Notes: generated from the sequence alone by a model not told the origin. Numbered from the stretch's first letter, positions 16,892 through 26,812 are shown. The stretch: DNA of 64,000 nt from Bradyrhizobium ottawaense (GCF_900099825.1 NZ_LT629693.1:6397001-6461000), one strand, 5' to 3'. Numbers and translations: made by a program.

Positions 16892-17320
16892 ATGCGCGAC
16901 CGGATGAACGTGTATTTCCCGCCCGAGCTTCTAAAGCAGATCACGGACCTTGCCGATCGCAAGAGGCTTTCCCGGTCTGCGATCGTGGAAGCGGCAGTCG
17001 CTTCATTTCTGTCACCGGACGGAGCGGACAGGCAGGAGGCAGCATTTACCCGTCGCCTCGACCGGCTATCGCGTCAGATGCAGAGGCTGGAACGAGACGT
17101 CGGCTTGTCGGCTGAAACCCTGGCTCTCTTCATTCGCTTCTGGTTGACGATTACGCCACCGTTGCCGAACGCCGCGCAGGCGGTAGCGCAACTCAAGGGG
17201 CGGGAGCGCTTTGAAGGATTTGTCGAAGCGCTGGGCCGCCGTTTGCAAAAGGGCCAGAGCTTTCTGCGGGAGATTCCCCACGATATCATTCATACGAAGG
17301 TCGACGAACCCGGTAGTTGA
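16892..17320 (+). CDS. CopG-like ribbon-helix-helix protein
   Basis: 142 residues. The ribbon-helix-helix lies at 1-45 (DRMNVYFPPELLKQITDLAD then LSRSAIVEAAVASF). A coiled region and the conserved tail LALFIRFWLTITPPLP and RFEGFVEALGRRLQKGQSFL follow. In rhizobial ICEs this gene precedes trbB directly. Here about 3.1 kb of other DNA separates them. It probably regulates the trb operon or acts as a relaxosome accessory protein. Confidence 0.8.
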   Translation: MRDRMNVYFPPELLKQITDLADRKRLSRSAIVEAAVASFLSPDGADRQEAAFTRRLDRLSRQMQRLERDVGLSAETLALFIRFWLTITPPLPNAAQAVAQLKGRERFEGFVEALGRRLQKGQSFLREIPHDIIHTKVDEPGS

Positions 17321-17406
17321 AACACTGTTCTTTACATCGAGCTTGCCGTCGAGAAACGTGCGCTCTGTCCAGCCACCGGGCCGTTTCTTTCTTTGCCTAC
17401 GACAAT

Positions 17407-17650
17407 CTACGAGGCCGGTGTCCACGCGGTCGGTAGCAAAAGGTGAGAGTGTGGGCGGGCAAGTCCATGTTCGAGGATGACGGGTCTGTCTGACGTAAGC
17501 AGCTTGCGCCCGACCTTGGTAACATCAATTGTCCACCACTCCAGCTCATTGATTCGGCTTCAGACCAACCCGTTCCGAGGATGATGCGATGTAATCGACG
17601 TGACCAGGCTCGCGAGGCTTCTTCGCGCGATTGTACTCTTCCACGCGGTT
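17407..17650 (-). pseudogene. Broken DUF4238-like fragment
   Basis: On the minus strand, INELEWWTIDVTKVGRKLLT then SDRPVILEHGL resembles the C-terminal part of DUF4238 proteins. Just upstream, RAKKPREPGHVDYIASS in another frame may belong to the same gene. Frame changes and a missing N-terminus show it is decayed. It lies within the foreign insertion between copG and trbB. Confidence 0.35.
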
Positions 17651-17809
17651 GTCGTAGTCACGAAGCCAAAAGACTTCCTGGTTTCCCTAACGCGCTCTGG
17701 ATTTCGAAATATCAGGCCGGTTACGAAACGTGACCAAGCACTCCGTAAAGGCACAGTCCAGGTCGGCGTATCTTCACCTAACAACACATTGAGCGTTTTT
17801 TTGGCGAGG

Positions 17810-17986
17810 CTAATAGCAGTTCATTGAACACACGAGGTCGCCTACCGAAGCCTGCATAACAGGGTGTAGGCGTCCAGCCAGCGTGTTGGTTTTGGCCACT
17901 AGGTCCGTAGCCAAATCTTCGAGTTCCTGCCGATCATCTGGCAGGAGGAGTTCCATTGCGGATACGTCCATTTTTGCCGCTTTCAT
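17810..17986 (-). pseudogene. N-terminal fragment of a Fic-family gene
   Basis: 58 codons (MKAAKMDVSAMELLLPDDRQ, then LEDLATDLVAKTNTLAGRLH, ending SMNCY) match the start of Fic-domain proteins, which continue YSNLIEGH. Here TAT is followed by TAG where the family has TAC-AGC-AAC, so a small deletion truncates the gene. The catalytic HPFxxGNG part is absent. It is dead debris from a toxin-type gene. Confidence 0.45.
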
Positions 17987-18031
17987 TTCTGCCAAAATAT
18001 ATAACAATATCAATAGTTTTCTTTGCCGCTT

Positions 18032-18208
18032 TTATTGCCGCTTCCCACGCTCGACAGCGTCGAGCCGCTCAAGCCGCTTTTGGACAAACATGTAGCTGAT
18101 CTTTGCGGGCATTCCGCGCTTAAGTCTGACGACATCTTCAGGGTGCCAGGTCGAAACCCCGCTAGCCTTTACCAGCTCGGCAATCTCATGCCAGTCCTCC
18201 TCCGTTTT
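18032..18208 (-). pseudogene. Short fragment upstream of the Fic remnant
   Basis: An open stretch of 59 codons reads EDWHEIAELVKASG, STWHPEDVVRLKRGMPAKIS and FVQKRLERLDAVERGKRQ before a stop. There is no start codon at its beginning. I do not recognise it. Its helix-rich, basic nature and position before the Fic fragment could fit a small companion gene, but it looks truncated. Confidence 0.25.
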
Positions 18209-18303
18209 CTACGCCAGCCTACGACCGCAGCAATTTAGCCAAGCCGACGAAAGCTGGGTGCGCTATCGGCTCGGAACGAGCAGAGCGAGCAAGAGAAGGC
18301 GGC

Positions 18304-18861
18304 ATGCAGATTTCAATTGAGCTGACCGAGCGGCTGGAGGCTTTTGCCCGCCTCAAGGGAGTACATAACGCCCAAATCGTAGAGCAGGCGCTTGATCGTT
18401 TTCTATGCCTGAATGGCGGTTCCGTCGACGAAGACCCGCTATTGAAGCGCCTCAATTCGATCGAGAACCAACTCAATCGGGTTGAACATAACCTGAAGAT
18501 TGTGAGTGAAGTTGCCGCACTGCATGTCCGATATCATCTCACAGTTTCGCCACCCTTGGCTCAATCAGAGCAGCGGGCCGCATGCCAGATCGGCTTCGCA
18601 CGGTTTGAAGTGTTTGCCGAGCAGGTGGGCAGACGAGCCGCGCAGGATCAACCGCTCTTACAGGAGACGATTAATCGACTCAGTACGACCGGACGCGATA
18701 GCTCCGGAGATGACGTTGAAATCTACACCACTTCCGCTGTGTCTAAGCCAGACCAAGACGCTGCAGCCGTCGTAAAAGCCGAGCCCGAGCTAGCCGCTGT
18801 CGCCCAGGAGGGCGACGGCAATGGTAACTTTCGCACCAGGTTACAAAACCCGTTCTGCTAA
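18304..18861 (+). CDS. Second CopG-like protein, paralogue of the trb-operon CopG
   Basis: 185 residues. MQISIELTERLEAFARLKGV and NAQIVEQALDRFLCL form a ribbon-helix-helix. The core aligns with the gene at 16892: AALHVRYHLTVSPPLAQSEQ against LALFIRFWLTITPPLPNAAQ, then RFEVFAEQVGRRAAQDQPLL against RFEGFVEALGRRLQKGQSFL. The C-terminal 50 residues are acidic and unshared. It sits between the broken genes and the MFS gene and may be a relic of a second trb-type operon that recombined here. Confidence 0.7.
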   Translation: MQISIELTERLEAFARLKGVHNAQIVEQALDRFLCLNGGSVDEDPLLKRLNSIENQLNRVEHNLKIVSEVAALHVRYHLTVSPPLAQSEQRAACQIGFARFEVFAEQVGRRAAQDQPLLQETINRLSTTGRDSSGDDVEIYTTSAVSKPDQDAAAVVKAEPELAAVAQEGDGNGNFRTRLQNPFC

Positions 18862-20254
18862 TCGAGTCAGTGAGTGGGCACCGGATCCTCTCGCGGCGAG
18901 AAATGGGCGCATATCGAGGGAGCGAAAGGCAGAGTCCTGGCAGCTCATGGCGTGCGTTTTCCTTCCGTTTGCTGCCGGATACTATCTTTCATATCTGTTC
19001 CGAACGATCAACGCTCTGATCTCTGGTCGTCTCAGTTCGGATACCGGGTTGGGTACTGCAGACCTCGGGTTGCTTACGTCTGTCTATTTCCTGGTCTTCG
19101 CGGCGGCCCAGATCCCCGTCGGCATATTGTTGGACCGCTTTGGCCCGCGCCGCGTCCAGAGTGCATTGCTCCTGATCGCCGCGGCGGGCGCTGGATTGTT
19201 CTCGATTTCTACCGGATTGCTGTCACTTTTGATCGCGCGTGCAATGATCGGGCTTGGCGTGGCGGCGGCGCTGACGGCCGGACTGAAGTCCATCGTTCTC
19301 TGGTTTCCCAGGGAACGAGTGGCCTTGCTGAACGGCTACATGATCATGCTGGGGTCGCTAGGAGCGGTGACCGCCACGGCTCCCGCCGAGCACCTACTCG
19401 CCTGGATGGGATGGCAACAGCTCTTTGAAATCCTGGCGGCCACGACCTGTGCCACGGCCGTACTTATCTATGTCGTTGTTCCTGAACGAGTCATGACCCC
19501 GTCAACGGCATCAATCCCCGCCACTCTTAGCTCTGTTTTTCGCGATAGGCGTTTCTGGCGAATTGCCCCATTGTCAGCGACTTGCGTGGGGTCGGCCTGG
19601 TCTCTGCAGGGATTGTGGGCTTCGCCGTGGCTGATAGACGTGGAGGGACTTGATCGCGCGAGTCTCGTCGGACAGCTGTTCATCATGTCAATCGTACTAA
19701 GCGTCGGTGCTTGGTTGTTCGGTGCGACGCTCCACTGCATCAGACGAAGAGGATTCGGAGCCGAGACAATATGGGCTGTTGTCGCGGTGCTATTCATCGC
19801 AGCCGAGCTTGCCTTGATCCTGCGCGTGCCTTTGCCGTCCATTTTGCTGTGGTCAGTTATAGCAATTGCGGGAACGGCAACCGTGGTCAGCTTCGCGGTG
19901 ATAGCTGATTACTTTCCGCCTGAGCTTGCTGGTCGTGCCAACGGCGCCTTGAATGTTCTTCACTTCGGGTCGGCATTTCTGGCCCAATACGGGACGGGTC
20001 TGATCCTGGAGCAGTGGTCCACGGAGGATGGCCATAGGCCCATCCTGGCCTATCAAGTCGCGTTCGGTCTCAACGTATCACTGCAGGTCGCGGCGTTGGT
20101 CTGGTTCGCGCTACCGTGGTTCCGATCCTTCACCTGGTTGATGGGTTCAATTCTCCTCTTCGTGCCGGTTAGCGTTTCCGACGTAGTCGAACCCGACACT
20201 TCGTACGAGCAAACGGTCGTACTGATGCCCGTGGATGACGATGCGGAGTGGTGA
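18821..20254 (+). CDS. MFS transporter inside the trb region
   Basis: 477 residues with about 12 hydrophobic segments. The loop 2-3 signature is LLDRFGPRRVQSALL, and another MFS motif is LIARAMIGLGVAAALTAGLK. I keep ATG 18821 because it leaves a normal cytosolic N-terminus before the first membrane segment (LMACVFLPFAAGYYLSYLF); ATG 18947 is the alternative. Its substrate is unknown. It is cargo: standard ICE operons run copG straight into trbB. It overlaps the end of the second copG gene by 41 bases. Confidence 0.75.
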   Translation: MVTFAPGYKTRSANRVSEWAPDPLAARNGRISRERKAESWQLMACVFLPFAAGYYLSYLFRTINALISGRLSSDTGLGTADLGLLTSVYFLVFAAAQIPVGILLDRFGPRRVQSALLLIAAAGAGLFSISTGLLSLLIARAMIGLGVAAALTAGLKSIVLWFPRERVALLNGYMIMLGSLGAVTATAPAEHLLAWMGWQQLFEILAATTCATAVLIYVVVPERVMTPSTASIPATLSSVFRDRRFWRIAPLSATCVGSAWSLQGLWASPWLIDVEGLDRASLVGQLFIMSIVLSVGAWLFGATLHCIRRRGFGAETIWAVVAVLFIAAELALILRVPLPSILLWSVIAIAGTATVVSFAVIADYFPPELAGRANGALNVLHFGSAFLAQYGTGLILEQWSTEDGHRPILAYQVAFGLNVSLQVAALVWFALPWFRSFTWLMGSILLFVPVSVSDVVEPDTSYEQTVVLMPVDDDAEW

Positions 20255-20469
20255 GTAGCGACCTGCAACTTTACGGGTCGGCCTTCGCGACCAGCACTGA
20301 TCAATATTCATCGCTATCGAACTAATGCGATCGGGTGGACGTCAAAATTCCGTTCGCAGTCCTTCTTTTTCTACGCTGGTCTACGATCGCTCAACGCGCT
20401 TGTTGCGCCAGTCGGTCGTGAGTTCTCTAATCATCGCATCTGAGGACGCTCTTTAGACGTCTTCATTCG

Positions 20470-21444
20470 GTGGGGACGACGGTGGTAATACATTCCTTTC
20501 AATCAGAGGCGAATTCGCGCGGTGCGCGAATGCTGCGTAGCGCACTGGGTACGGCGATCGCGAGCTACCTCGAAGATGAATCGATCATCGAGGTCATGCT
20601 CAATCCAGATGGACGGTTGTGGATTGACCGGCTGTCGAGTGGCCTTGTTGATACGGGCGAAACCTTGTCTGCGGCGGACGGCGAGCGCATCGTTCGTCTG
20701 GTGGCGCACCACGTAGGCGCGGAGGTGCATGCTGGCTCACCACGCGTCTCGGCCGAACTACCCGGGACCGGAGAGCGTTTCGAAGGTCTCTTGCCTCCCG
20801 TCGTTGCAGCTCCTGCCTTTGCTATCCGCAAGCCCGCGGTCGCCGTGTTTACACTCGACGACTACGTCGCCGCGGGAACCATGACCTCGGAGCAGGCCAG
20901 CGCCTTAAGGGCTGCAGTCGTCGCGCGCAAGAACATCCTCGTCGCCGGCGGTACGTCGACCGGAAAGACCACGTTGACCAACGCGCTTCTGGCCGAAGTA
21001 GCAAAGACGTCCGATCGGGTCGTCCTGATCGAAGATACGCGCGAACTTCAATGCAAGGCGCCCAATCTTGTCGCGCTGCGGACCAAGGACGGCGTAGCCA
21101 CACTATCGGATCTCGTTCGGTCCTCGCTCCGACTGCGCCCTGACCGCATCCCGATCGGCGAGGTCCGCGGTGCCGAAGCGCTCGACCTGCTCAAGGCCTG
21201 GGGCACCGGTCACCCCGGCGGCATCGGCACCATCCATGCCGGGACCGCGCTCGGCGCGCTGCGGCGGCTCGAGCAGCTTATCCAGGAAGCTGTCATCACG
21301 GTTCCGCGCGCCCTGATCGCCGAGACCATCAACCTCCTCGCGGTGCTTGCCGGCCGCGGTACCGATCGTCGCCTCGCCGAACTTGCCCTCGTCACGGGGC
21401 TTGGGTCCGCCGGCGACTACAGCCTTTCACCAGCAGGAGACTGA
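20470..21444 (+). CDS. trbB: TrbB, VirB11-type ATPase of the mating channel
   Basis: 324 residues. The Walker A motif [11 protein letters not shown] sits near residue 160. [13 protein letters not shown] is the Asp box, and [20 protein letters not shown] is the His box, all typical of VirB11/TrbB hexameric ATPases. Start codons GTG 20470, GTG 20482 or ATG 20530 are possible; the upstream [11 protein letters not shown] sequence is family-like, so I keep the longer form. It is the first gene of the trbBCDEJKLFGI run. Confidence 0.9.
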   Translation: MGTTVVIHSFQSEANSRGARMLRSALGTAIASYLEDESIIEVMLNPDGRLWIDRLSSGLVDTGETLSAADGERIVRLVAHHVGAEVHAGSPRVSAELPGTGERFEGLLPPVVAAPAFAIRKPAVAVFTLDDYVAAGTMTSEQASALRAAVVARKNILVAGGTSTGKTTLTNALLAEVAKTSDRVVLIEDTRELQCKAPNLVALRTKDGVATLSDLVRSSLRLRPDRIPIGEVRGAEALDLLKAWGTGHPGGIGTIHAGTALGALRRLEQLIQEAVITVPRALIAETINLLAVLAGRGTDRRLAELALVTGLGSAGDYSLSPAGD

Positions 21445-21445
21445 C

Positions 21446-21772
21446 ATGCGTCCGCAATTTCGCTTTCTTCGAGAAGCCGCTTCATTGGCAGCTTCCGGCA
21501 CGTTTCTCTTGATGACCGCTCCGGCCTGGGCAGCTGGCTCGAACATGCCGTGGGAGCAGCCGCTCAATCAGATCCTGCAGTCGGTTGAAGGTCCGGTCGC
21601 GAAGATCATCGCCGTTATCATCATCGTTGTCACCGGCCTGACGCTCGCGTTCGGGGATTCGTCCGGAGGCTTCCGCAGGTTGATCCAGATCGTGTTTGGT
21701 CTGTCGATCGCGTTTGCAGCCTCGAGCTTTTTTCTGTCGTTCTTCTCCTTCGGCGGCGGCGTGGCGATCTGA
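21446..21772 (+). CDS. trbC: TrbC pilin precursor
   Basis: 108 residues. A signal peptide (LAASGTFLLMTAPAWA) precedes two hydrophobic segments (IIAVIIIVVTGLTLAF and IVFGLSIAFAASSFFLSFF), the VirB2/TrbC pilin layout. It would be processed by TraF. Its stop overlaps the trbD start (TGATG). Confidence 0.85.
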   Translation: MRPQFRFLREAASLAASGTFLLMTAPAWAAGSNMPWEQPLNQILQSVEGPVAKIIAVIIIVVTGLTLAFGDSSGGFRRLIQIVFGLSIAFAASSFFLSFFSFGGGVAI

Positions 21773-22035
21773 TGGATGACCCGGTCGCAGGTTTTGTCGT
21801 GCCGGTTCACCGCGCGCTCACCGAGCCGATCCTGATGGGCGGTGCGCCGCGGTCGGTCGCGATCGTCAACGGCACGCTGGCGGCCGCCCTTGGACTTGGA
21901 CTGCGGCTGTGGATCGCGGGTCTCGTCCTCTGGTTCATCGGCCACATGGTCGCCGTCTGGGCCGCCAAGCGCGATCCCGCCTTCGTCGATGTGGTGCGCC
22001 GACATCTGCGCATTCCCGGTCATCTCAACGTCTGA
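21772..22035 (+). CDS. trbD: TrbD, VirB3-like membrane protein
   Basis: 87 residues. FVVPVHRALTEPILMGGAPR at the N-terminus is the family signature, followed by hydrophobic segments (VNGTLAAALGLGLRLWIAGL and VLWFIGHMVAVWAA). It pairs with the TrbE ATPase at the inner membrane. Confidence 0.85.
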   Translation: MDDPVAGFVVPVHRALTEPILMGGAPRSVAIVNGTLAAALGLGLRLWIAGLVLWFIGHMVAVWAAKRDPAFVDVVRRHLRIPGHLNV

Positions 22036-22045
22036 GCTCTCCGTC

Positions 22046-24487
22046 ATGATGAATCTCGCCGAATATCGCCATTCCAATGCTCGTCTTGCGGACTTCCTGC
22101 CTTGGGCAGCCCTGGTCGACGAGGGAATCATCCTGAATAAAGATGGTTCGTTCCAACGGACAGCAAAGTTCCGGGGACCTGACCTCGACAGTGCGGTGCC
22201 AGCTGAACTTGTCGCCGTCGCAGGGCGTCTGAATAATGCCTTGCGCCGTCTCGGATCAGGCTGGGCGGTATTCGTTGAGGCGCAACGCCATTTTGCGGGT
22301 GCTTACCCGCCGAACACCTTTCCAGATGTCGCGTCTGCGCTGGTCGACGCCGAGCGCAGAGCACAATTCGAGGAGGCAGGCGCCCACTATGAGTCCAGTT
22401 ATTTCCTGACCTTCCTCTATCTGCCACCGGAGGAGGGGGCCGCCAGGGCAGAGCGACTGCTCTATGAGGGGCGCGATCGCACCGTTGGGGCAGACGCTCG
22501 CGAGGTGCTCCGCGGGTTTGTCGATCAAACCAACCGCGTGCTTCAGCTCCTTGAAGGGTTCATGCCGGAATGCGCCTGGCTCGATGATCAGGACACGCTG
22601 ACCTACCTGCACTCAACGATTTCGACCAAGCGTCATCGCGTTCGCGTGCCCGAAATTCCCATGTACATCGATGCGCTGTTGGCCGACCAGCCGCTGACCG
22701 GCGGGCTCGAGCCGATGTTGGGCTCAGCCAACGTGCGAGTTCTTACGATTGTCGGCTTCCCAGGCACGACGACCCCAGGAATTCTGGATGACCTCAATCG
22801 CCTGGCATTTTCGTATCGCTGGTCGACGCGCGCAATCATGCTCGACAAGACCGATGCCACCAAGCTTCTGACCAAAATCCGCCGCCAGTGGTTCGCCAAG
22901 AGAAAGTCCATTGGCGCCATTCTCAAGGAGGTCATGACCAACGAGGCATCGACGCTCCTTGATACCGACGCCCACAACAAGGCGATCGACGCCGACGCCG
23001 CCCTGCAGGAACTGGGTTCCGATCAGATCGGACAGGCCTTTGTGACGGCAACTATCACCGTCTGGGACGGCGATCCCGGTGCAGCCGACGAAAAGCTGCG
23101 GCTGGTCGAGAAGGTCATTCAGGGCCGTGATTTCACCTGCATGATCGAGACGGTGAACGCCGTCGAAGCCTGGCTCGGCAGCCTGCCGGGGCACGTGTAT
23201 GCCAACGTACGGCAGCCGCCGATTTCGACCCTCAACCTCGCCCATATGATCCCGATGTCGGCCGTGTGGGCGGGTGAGGCGAGAGACCTGCATTTCAAAG
23301 GCCCGCCTCTCCTGTTCGGCAAGACCGAGGGGTCGACCCCATTCCGGCTCTCCCTCCATGTCGGCGACGTCGGCCATACCCTCGTGGTGGGGCCGACGGG
23401 AGCTGGCAAGTCCGTGTTGCTTGCGCTGATGGCGCTGCAGTTCCGCCGTTACCCGAATTCTCAGGTCTTTGCGTTCGATTTCGGTGGTTCGATCCGCGCG
23501 GCCGCGCTCGCCATGGGAGGCGATTGGCACGATCTCGGCGGTGCGTTGTCCGACGGGGACGAAAACCCCGTTGCCCTGCAACCATTGGCCTGGATCGACG
23601 ATCCCTCGGAACGAGGGTGGGCCACTGAATGGATCGGAGCAATCCTGGCGCGGGAAAAGATCGAGATCACCCCGGAGGTGAAGGATCATCTGTGGTCGGC
23701 GTTGACGTCTCTCGCTTCGGCGCCGATGCAGGAACGCACCCTGACGGGCCTGTCAGTCCTCCTGCAATCCAACTCCCTGAAACGCGCCTTACAACCCTAT
23801 TGCCTGGGCGGTCCGTCCGGGCGCCTGCTTGATGCCGAATTCGAGCGCCTTGGCGAAGCATCAGTGCAGGCCTTCGAGACCGAAGGGTTGATCGGAACGA
23901 GCGCGGCGCCGGCCGTGCTGGCCTACCTCTTTCATCGTATTGGGGACCGTCTCGATGGCCGGCCCACACTTCTTATTGTTGATGAGGGTTGGCTTGCCCT
24001 CGACGACGAGGATTTTGCCGGCCAGCTCCGGGAGTGGCTGAAAACGCTTCGCAAGAAGAATGCGTCCGTCATTTTCGCCACCCAATCGCTTTCGGACATT
24101 GATGGCTCCGCGATCGCGCCGGCGATCATCGAAAGCTGTCCAACGCGCCTGTTGCTGCCGAACGAACGGGCGATCGAGCCGCAGATATCAGCTATCTACC
24201 GCCGCTTCGGCCTTAACGACCGCCAGATCGAACTTCTGAGCCGGGCAACGCCGAAGCGGGACTACTACTGCCAGTCTCGCCGCGGCAACCGGATGTTCGA
24301 ACTTGGTCTCGGCGAAGTTGCGCTCGCATTTACCGCGGCCTCTTCCAAATCCGACCAGGCTGCCATCGAGCAGCTACTCGCCGAACATGGACGTGACGGC
24401 TTCGTTCCCGCCTGGCTCCAGAACCGTGGCGTCGCTTGGGCCGCAGACCTCATCCCCAATCTCGGCAACCTGGAGAGATCACTATGA
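22046..24487 (+). CDS. trbE: TrbE, VirB4-type ATPase
   Basis: 813 residues from ATG 22046. The N-terminal CagE/TrbE domain (about 1-400) precedes the ATPase domain with Walker A GPTGAGKSVLLALMA (about 449) and Walker B TLLIVDEGWLALDD (about 641), then SVIFATQSLSDI. It powers pilus assembly and DNA transfer. Its last bases overlap trbJ (ATGA). Confidence 0.92.
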   Translation: MMNLAEYRHSNARLADFLPWAALVDEGIILNKDGSFQRTAKFRGPDLDSAVPAELVAVAGRLNNALRRLGSGWAVFVEAQRHFAGAYPPNTFPDVASALVDAERRAQFEEAGAHYESSYFLTFLYLPPEEGAARAERLLYEGRDRTVGADAREVLRGFVDQTNRVLQLLEGFMPECAWLDDQDTLTYLHSTISTKRHRVRVPEIPMYIDALLADQPLTGGLEPMLGSANVRVLTIVGFPGTTTPGILDDLNRLAFSYRWSTRAIMLDKTDATKLLTKIRRQWFAKRKSIGAILKEVMTNEASTLLDTDAHNKAIDADAALQELGSDQIGQAFVTATITVWDGDPGAADEKLRLVEKVIQGRDFTCMIETVNAVEAWLGSLPGHVYANVRQPPISTLNLAHMIPMSAVWAGEARDLHFKGPPLLFGKTEGSTPFRLSLHVGDVGHTLVVGPTGAGKSVLLALMALQFRRYPNSQVFAFDFGGSIRAAALAMGGDWHDLGGALSDGDENPVALQPLAWIDDPSERGWATEWIGAILAREKIEITPEVKDHLWSALTSLASAPMQERTLTGLSVLLQSNSLKRALQPYCLGGPSGRLLDAEFERLGEASVQAFETEGLIGTSAAPAVLAYLFHRIGDRLDGRPTLLIVDEGWLALDDEDFAGQLREWLKTLRKKNASVIFATQSLSDIDGSAIAPAIIESCPTRLLLPNERAIEPQISAIYRRFGLNDRQIELLSRATPKRDYYCQSRRGNRMFELGLGEVALAFTAASSKSDQAAIEQLLAEHGRDGFVPAWLQNRGVAWAADLIPNLGNLERSL

Positions 24488-25215
24488 GCCGTCTCAGCTC
24501 TTTGCTGGTCGCTGGAACCGTCGCCATCACGCTTGGCGTCACGGTGCCCGTACGAGCGCAGTCGATCGTCTTCGACCCCAACAATTACGTCCAGAACGTC
24601 CTGACCGCGGCGCGGGCGCTGCAGCAGATCAACAATCAGATCACCTCGTTGCAGAACCAGGCGCAGATGCTGATCAATCAGGCAAAGAATCTCGCAAACC
24701 TGCCGTATTCGTCGCTGCAGCAACTGCAATCATCGATCCAGCGGACTCAGCAATTGCTGGCCCAGGCTCAGCGCATCGCTTACGACGTTCAGCAGATCGA
24801 TCGCGCGTTCTCGACCAACTATGCGCCGGCCAGCGGCAGCCAGTCGAGCCAAGTCTTGATCGTCAACGCTCAATCGCGGTGGCAGAACTCAATTGCTGCT
24901 TTGCAAGACACGCTCCGGGTCCAGGCCGGCGTCGTCGGCAATCTCGACACCAACCGTATCCAGACGTCGGCGCTTGTGACGTCAAGTCAAGGCGCCAGCG
25001 GCGCCCTGCAGGCGACCCAGGCCGGTAATCAGATCCTTGCGCTTCAGGCGCAACAACTCGCCGATCTCACCGCAACAGTTGCAGCACAAGGCAGGGCGCA
25101 GAGCCTTGAAGCAGCTCAGCGCGCCTCAGCGCAAGATCAGGGCCGAGAACAGCTTCGACGTTTCCTGACGCCGGGACAGGGATATCAATCCTCCAACGTG
25201 CAGATGTTCCACTGA
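24484..25215 (+). CDS. trbJ: TrbJ, VirB5-like protein
   Basis: 243 residues with a signal peptide (LLVAGTVAITLGVTVPVRAQ) and a long glutamine-rich coiled region (INNQITSLQNQAQMLINQAK). The FDPNNYVQNVLTAARALQQI start of the mature protein is typical of TrbJ. It is probably a minor pilus-tip component. Confidence 0.88.
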   Translation: MSRLSSLLVAGTVAITLGVTVPVRAQSIVFDPNNYVQNVLTAARALQQINNQITSLQNQAQMLINQAKNLANLPYSSLQQLQSSIQRTQQLLAQAQRIAYDVQQIDRAFSTNYAPASGSQSSQVLIVNAQSRWQNSIAALQDTLRVQAGVVGNLDTNRIQTSALVTSSQGASGALQATQAGNQILALQAQQLADLTATVAAQGRAQSLEAAQRASAQDQGREQLRRFLTPGQGYQSSNVQMFH

Positions 25216-25586
25216 TGACCGATACAAGCCCCTTCAAGGCGTTGTCGCTGCTCACATCAGTCGGGATACTGGTCGTCGCAGCCTGCACGATCCAGCTTCG
25301 TGGTGGAGAAGATACGTCTTCACCGTCAAAGGCAGAGCAGACCGTAGACGTCGACGGTTCCGACCTCGCCCGCTGCCGCAGTGTCACTTCGGAGGATGCG
25401 GCGAACTATCAGCATTGCCAGAAGGTGTGGGCCGAAAACCGGCGTCGTTTCCTTGGCAGGAAGGATGGTGCCGCAGTTTCCGGCCACGGTAATCCGGCCG
25501 CCGGCCTGACGCCCGCGCCAAAGGATCAGAGCCGGGTGCTGCAAGGTTATCCCTCAGTTGAGATACCTGAGGTGGGCAAGCCATGA
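25215..25586 (+). CDS. trbK: TrbK-like entry-exclusion lipoprotein
   Basis: 123 residues with a lipobox-like signal (VGILVVAAC). The conserved centre is DLARCRSVTSEDAANYQHCQKVWAENRRRF, the TrbK-alt family. TrbK proteins stop a cell that already has the element from receiving another copy. It is coupled to both trbJ (TGATG) and trbL (ATGA). Confidence 0.75.
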   Translation: MTDTSPFKALSLLTSVGILVVAACTIQLRGGEDTSSPSKAEQTVDVDGSDLARCRSVTSEDAANYQHCQKVWAENRRRFLGRKDGAAVSGHGNPAAGLTPAPKDQSRVLQGYPSVEIPEVGKP

Positions 25587-26812
25587 CTGGTACCGGGGTC
25601 ATCGATCAATTTCTGGAAACGTTCACACACTACATCGATAACGGCTTCGGGCTTTTGGGTGGCGACGTCGGATATCTCGCAACAACCCTTGCTGCGATCG
25701 ACGTCACGCTTGCCGCGCTGTTCTGGAGTTGGGGAACGGACGAGGACATCATCGCGCGCCTCGTCAAGAAGACGCTCTTCGTCGGTGTCTTTGCCTACCT
25801 TATCGGCAATTGGAATAATCTCGCGCGCATCGTCTTTGAGAGCTCTGCAGGCCTTGGGCTGAAAGCGTCCGGCGCAAGCTTATCTGCGTCGGATTTCCTG
25901 CGACCGGGAAAGATCGCCCAAGTCGGACTTGACGCCGGCCGGCCGCTGCTCGAATCGATCTCGAGCCTGATGGGCTACATCAGTTTCTTCGAGAATTTTG
26001 TCCAGATCGTCGTTCTCCTGTTCGCATGGGTCGTGGTGCTGCTCGCCTTCTTCATTCTGGCGATCCAGCTCTTCGTTACCCTGATTGAATTTAAGCTGAC
26101 GACGCTTGCTGGCTTCGTGCTCATTCCCTTTGGCCTGTTTGGCAAGACCGCCTTCGCGGCAGAGCGGGTTTTGGGCAACGTCATATCCTCCGGAATCAAG
26201 GTCCTGGTCCTGGCCGTCATCGTTGGTATCGGCTCGACCCTGTTCTCGCAGTTTACCTCTGGTTTTGCTGGCGGCCAGCCGACGATCGAAGACGCGATGA
26301 CGTTGGTCCTCGCGGCGCTCTCGTTGTTGGGGCTCGGTATCTTCGGGCCGGGAATCGCAAACGGCCTGGTGTCTGGCGGACCGCAACTCGGCGTCGGCGC
26401 CGCAATTGGAACGGGCCTTGCTGCTGGCGGCGTTGTTGCGGCGGGTGCAGGTCTTGCCGCTGGTGGTGCCGGCCTCGCTGGCGGAGCCATCGCAGGCGCC
26501 GCGCGCGGCGGGGGTACCATTCTGAGCGGTGCATCCGCAGCCTATCGAAGCGGCGGTCTTGCCGGCGTCGCTGAAGCTGGTGCTTCGGCCACCATGAGCC
26601 CGTTACGTCGAGCTGCGGCCGCATTCGGCAGTAACGGGCAAGCGAGTGAACCGGCCGTCAGCACTTCCGCGGATGGGCAACCTGAATGGGCATCGCGCAT
26701 GAAACGCGCCCAGACAATTCGGCATGGTGCGTCGGCAGCCGGCCACGCCGTGCGCTCGGGTGACCACGGCGGGAGTGGCTCCTCCGTCGACCTGTCCGAA
26801 GGAGAGCGCTGA
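25583..26812 (+). CDS. trbL: TrbL, VirB6-like membrane protein
   Basis: 409 residues. There are multiple membrane segments in the first 270 residues (ATTLAAIDVTLAALFWSWGT, FVQIVVLLFAWVVVLLAFFI). A Gly/Ala-rich stretch (about 265-315) and a hydrophilic tail follow. This is the polytopic channel component of the mating pore. Confidence 0.88.
   Translation: MTGTGVIDQFLETFTHYIDNGFGLLGGDVGYLATTLAAIDVTLAALFWSWGTDEDIIARLVKKTLFVGVFAYLIGNWNNLARIVFESSAGLGLKASGASLSASDFLRPGKIAQVGLDAGRPLLESISSLMGYISFFENFVQIVVLLFAWVVVLLAFFILAIQLFVTLIEFKLTTLAGFVLIPFGLFGKTAFAAERVLGNVISSGIKVLVLAVIVGIGSTLFSQFTSGFAGGQPTIEDAMTLVLAALSLLGLGIFGPGIANGLVSGGPQLGVGAAIGTGLAAGGVVAAGAGLAAGGAGLAGGAIAGAARGGGTILSGASAAYRSGGLAGVAEAGASATMSPLRRAAAAFGSNGQASEPAVSTSADGQPEWASRMKRAQTIRHGASAAGHAVRSGDHGGSGSSVDLSEGER

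Noticed and set aside
17560..17787. Minus-strand frame in the insertion as a transposase end
   Set aside because: No DDE motif or inverted terminal repeats were seen; parts fit a decayed DUF4238-like gene better.
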